Below, piece by piece: positions 61,942 through 64,000 of a stretch of 64,000 nucleotides of DNA. The translations under genes were made by a program, and so were the position numbers. The notes under the pieces were generated by a model, which did not search any database, had not been told where the DNA came from, and worked only from the letters and a program-made list of their open reading frames with translations. Position 1 is the first letter of the stretch; every line of letters starts with the position of its first letter. The DNA is from Mobilicoccus pelagius NBRC 104925 (GTDB lineage: Bacteria > Actinomycetota > Actinomycetes > Actinomycetales > Dermatophilaceae). Location: positions 1-64,000 of the forward strand of contig NZ_BAFE01000058.1 of assembly GCF_000247995.1 (NCBI RefSeq), read 5' to 3'.

Positions 61942-62874
61942 GTGAACGACTCCTCGCGTACTGCCCTCGTCACCGGCGTCACCGGCTACATCGGTGGCTC
62001 CCTCGTGCGTCCCCTCCTCGACGCGGGGTGGGACGTCCGTGCCCTCACCCGCTCGGCCGCCAAGCTCGACCGTAGGCCGTGGCGCGACGAGATCGACGTC
62101 GTCGAGGGCGATGCGACGAAGAGCGACGACCTCGACCGTGCCCTGCAGGGCGTCGACGTCGCCTACTACCTCGTGCACTCGATGGACGCCCAGGGCGATT
62201 TCGAGCGGCGCGACGCCGAACTCGCGGAGGACTTCGCCGCGGCGGCCGAACGTGCGGGCGTCTCCCGCCTCGTCTATCTCGGGGGCCTCCACCCCGACGT
62301 CCCCGACGACGAACTGTCGCCGCACCTGCGCTCGCGGGTCGAGGTCGGCGAGATCTTCCTCGAGTCCGACGTGCCCGCCGCGTGCCTCCAGGCGGGGATC
62401 GTGCTCGGGGCCGGGTCGGCGAGCTTCCAGATGCTCGCATCCCTCACCGAACGCCTGCCGGTGATGATCGCGCCCAAGTGGCTCCGCAATCGCATCCAGC
62501 CCATCGGCATCGACGACGCCGTCTACTACCTCGTTCACGCGGCCGACCTGCCGAGCGACGTCAACCGCACGTTCGACATCGGCGGCGCCGACGTCCTCAC
62601 CTACACGGAGATGATCCAGCGGTACGCCCACATCGCCGGGCTCCGCGAGCGGGTCATCGCGCCCGTGCCGGTGTTCACGCCCGACCTCGCGAGCCACTGG
62701 GTCGGTCTCGTCACGCCCATCGACGCGGGTCTCGCGCGGCCGCTCGTCGGCAGCCTCGTCCACGAGGTGATCTGCAAGGAGCACGACATCGCCGAGTACG
62801 TCCCCGACCCGCCCGACGGCCTCATCGGGTTCGACGAGGCCGTCGAGGAGGCCCTCGCCGACCCGACGAGCTGA
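61942..62874 (+). CDS. atypical SDR, NAD(P)H-binding protein
   Basis: A 310-residue Rossmann protein: cofactor motif VTGVTGYIGGSLVRPLLDAG at residues 11-30, then DVAYYLVHSMDAQGDFE, VSRLVYLGGLHPD and AGIVLGAGSASFQML. These are the landmarks of extended/atypical SDRs of the NmrA/YcgE-like group that bind NADP(H) without the classical YxxxK. The Y-x-x-LVHSM pattern is common in uncharacterised actinobacterial proteins. Substrate unknown. The stop codon lies inside a 17-bp tandem duplication. Confidence 0.85.
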   Translation: MNDSSRTALVTGVTGYIGGSLVRPLLDAGWDVRALTRSAAKLDRRPWRDEIDVVEGDATKSDDLDRALQGVDVAYYLVHSMDAQGDFERRDAELAEDFAAAAERAGVSRLVYLGGLHPDVPDDELSPHLRSRVEVGEIFLESDVPAACLQAGIVLGAGSASFQMLASLTERLPVMIAPKWLRNRIQPIGIDDAVYYLVHAADLPSDVNRTFDIGGADVLTYTEMIQRYAHIAGLRERVIAPVPVFTPDLASHWVGLVTPIDAGLARPLVGSLVHEVICKEHDIAEYVPDPPDGLIGFDEAVEEALADPTS

Positions 62875-62904
62875 CATTCCAGGCGGGCTGACATTCCAGG
62901 CGGG
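62871..62904. repeat. 17-bp perfect tandem duplication over a stop codon
   Basis: CTGACATTCCAGGCGGG occurs twice without interruption (62871-62887 and 62888-62904). The first copy contains the TGA stop of the NAD(P)-binding gene. Confidence 0.95.
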
Positions 62905-63014
62905 TGGCGAATCCCCTTGTGAAGCAACGGCTTTCTTGGCCGAAGCTGGCTAGGATCGGTCGTGCCGGGCCGAGGGCCCGGCGCGGGGAAACGCCACACG
63001 ACAGGGGAATCGTC

Positions 63015-64000
63015 ATGTCCACGTCCACTCGCGTGCCCGCACGCACCGTCCTCGCCGTCGCTCTCGTGAGCGGCGGCCTCCTCGCATCCGGCGCGGCCGC
63101 CGACGCCGCACCCCGCGGCAAGACCCGCGCCCCGTCCTACGGGGTCGAGCGCGTCGGGGACGCGTTTGCGTCGTCCGACGGGTCGTCGAGGTTCGGCACG
63201 TCGGCCCTCGGGATCGCCGACTCCGGCGTGGTGCTCGCGGGTCGGAGCGACGGAAGTCGTTACCTCGGCCGCCCCACCCGCACCCGGGACCTCGCCCCGG
63301 TCGGTGACGCGGCCCCGTACGGGGTCCACGCGCCGGTGCTCAGCCCGTCGGGCACCCCCTATGCCGGCGGGTACCAGGCCCTCGTCCGGTGGACCGCCCG
63401 CGGGGTGGAGCCGGCGCGCTTGGTCGAAGGGGAAGAGTCGAGGTTCTACTCGATCGGACTCGGCGGTGCGAACGATGCCGGCGTCGTCACAGGGTGCAGC
63501 AGTTACGTCAAGGTCGGGTGGCCGTTCATCGGGTCGTTCCGCGACGGGGTGCGCACGATGACGTGGCCGAAGGACTTCGGCACCTGCTCCTCCGGGGGGA
63601 TCTCCCGGGCTGGCGTCGCGGTCATCACCCAGGAGCACCCTGGCTTCCGCACGCACGACCTCGTCTACCCCCGCGCGGCGACGATGACGACGGCGGGGAT
63701 TCGTTACCTCAAGGCTCCGGCCGGGATCGGTACGAGTGCGGACGCGATCTCCCCGAACGGGAAGTACATCGTCGGCCGGACCTACCTCGACGAGTCGCCC
63801 ACGGGTGTGGCCCGGCTGTCGACCACGCGGAACCCCGCCCCGCTGCGAGGTGCGGGTGACATGCGGCCCGTGGCCGTCACGGACACCGGCGTCGTCGTCG
63901 GCGTCGAGAACGGTCGGGCCGTGAGCTGGGCGAACGGACGCAAGACCGACCTCACGAGCGTCTCGAGGCTCCCCCGCGGGTGGGTCCTCACGGACGTCGC
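63015..64000 (+). CDS. secreted HAF-repeat-type protein, truncated by window end
   Basis: An open frame from ATG 63015 (AGGGGAA seven bases upstream) that runs off the window after 328 codons. A signal peptide (TVLAVALVSGGLLASGAAADA) is followed by repeats of the kind ALGIADSGVVLAGRS, GANDAGVVTGCS, AISPNGKYIVGRTY and VTDTGVVVGVENG. These match the ~40-residue probable extracellular HAF repeat, likely propeller blades. Function is not known. The ACAGGGGAATC leader is identical to that of the secreted protein at 27059-28216. Confidence 0.8.
   Translation, partial: MSTSTRVPARTVLAVALVSGGLLASGAAADAAPRGKTRAPSYGVERVGDAFASSDGSSRFGTSALGIADSGVVLAGRSDGSRYLGRPTRTRDLAPVGDAAPYGVHAPVLSPSGTPYAGGYQALVRWTARGVEPARLVEGEESRFYSIGLGGANDAGVVTGCSSYVKVGWPFIGSFRDGVRTMTWPKDFGTCSSGGISRAGVAVITQEHPGFRTHDLVYPRAATMTTAGIRYLKAPAGIGTSADAISPNGKYIVGRTYLDESPTGVARLSTTRNPAPLRGAGDMRPVAVTDTGVVVGVENGRAVSWANGRKTDLTSVSRLPRGWVLTDV

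Noticed and set aside
57754-62877. 1707-codon reverse frame across five genes
   Set aside because: Spans several well-supported genes in other frames; composition is antisense-like throughout.

Overview
This is a chromosomal segment of a very GC-rich actinobacterium. Supporting features are the strong third-position G/C bias, frequent GTG starts, ATGA/GTGA stop-start overlaps inside operons, an ArfABC-like (OmpATb-type) operon, an MhuD-like heme oxygenase, a giant single-chain acyl-CoA carboxylase and an Mrp antiporter operon with a fused A/B subunit. I would place it in Micrococcales (Dermatophilaceae/Dermacoccaceae-like), but genus assignment is a guess. I see no insertion sequence, prophage, CRISPR array or integrase. 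The segment reads as ordinary chromosome with a few decayed genes and simple repeats.

Layout. 0-4.9 kb: an SRPBCC protein, tRNA-Leu(CAG), a cold-shock protein, an OsmC remnant, a formate/nitrite channel and a stress-type SDR. 5-9 kb: secreted gamma-glutamyltransferase, exonuclease III, an MhuD-like monooxygenase and a cupin. 9-15.5 kb: a SWIM-SNF2 helicase and a pair of P-loop ATPases, one with an altered Walker A lysine. 15.7-18 kb: an arfABC-like membrane operon facing an Lrp-type regulator. 18.3-22.3 kb: a copper module (CsoR box, copZ, copA, csoR, PepSY lipoprotein). 22.7-26.9 kb: thiamine thiazole genes (thiE divergent from a TPP riboswitch-thiO-thiS-thiG-thiF/moeZ operon). 27-32.4 kb: a secreted propeller-like protein, a frameshifted DUF2231 gene, a left-handed beta-helix protein, a NYN nuclease and a ZIP transporter. 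32.5-38.3 kb: a GH65 phosphorylase with beta-phosphoglucomutase, an AI-2E-type exporter preceded by a pentanucleotide repeat, and a polytopic membrane protein. 38.5-45 kb: mrpA(B)CDEFG and a GlsB-type protein. 45.2-51.9 kb: the giant carboxylase and a GNAT protein. 52-58 kb: an aminotransferase, an NRAMP-like transporter with pxpABC (5-oxoprolinase) and a pRiA4b ORF-3-like protein. 58-64 kb: an amino acid permease, photolyase, CPBP protease, NAD(P)-binding protein and a secreted HAF-repeat protein cut by the window end.

Functional links. GGT (extracellular release of glutamyl and pyroglutamyl products) and the transporter-PxpABC operon could form a glutathione/pyroglutamate salvage route. The copper module is a self-contained CsoR-controlled efflux unit. 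The thi operon makes the thiazole half of thiamine, with thiE joining the halves. GH65 plus beta-PGM would feed glucose 1-phosphate from a disaccharide into glycolysis.

Most notable observations: (1) the giant acyl-CoA carboxylase keeps intact biotinyl and carboxyltransferase regions, but its biotin-carboxylase region has lost the glycine-rich loop and all recognisable catalytic residues; (2) a tandem ATPase pair in which one Walker A lysine is arginine; (3) an OsmC-family remnant and a DUF2231 gene broken by one extra G in a G6 run; (4) ten perfect GTGCG repeats just upstream of a transporter start.
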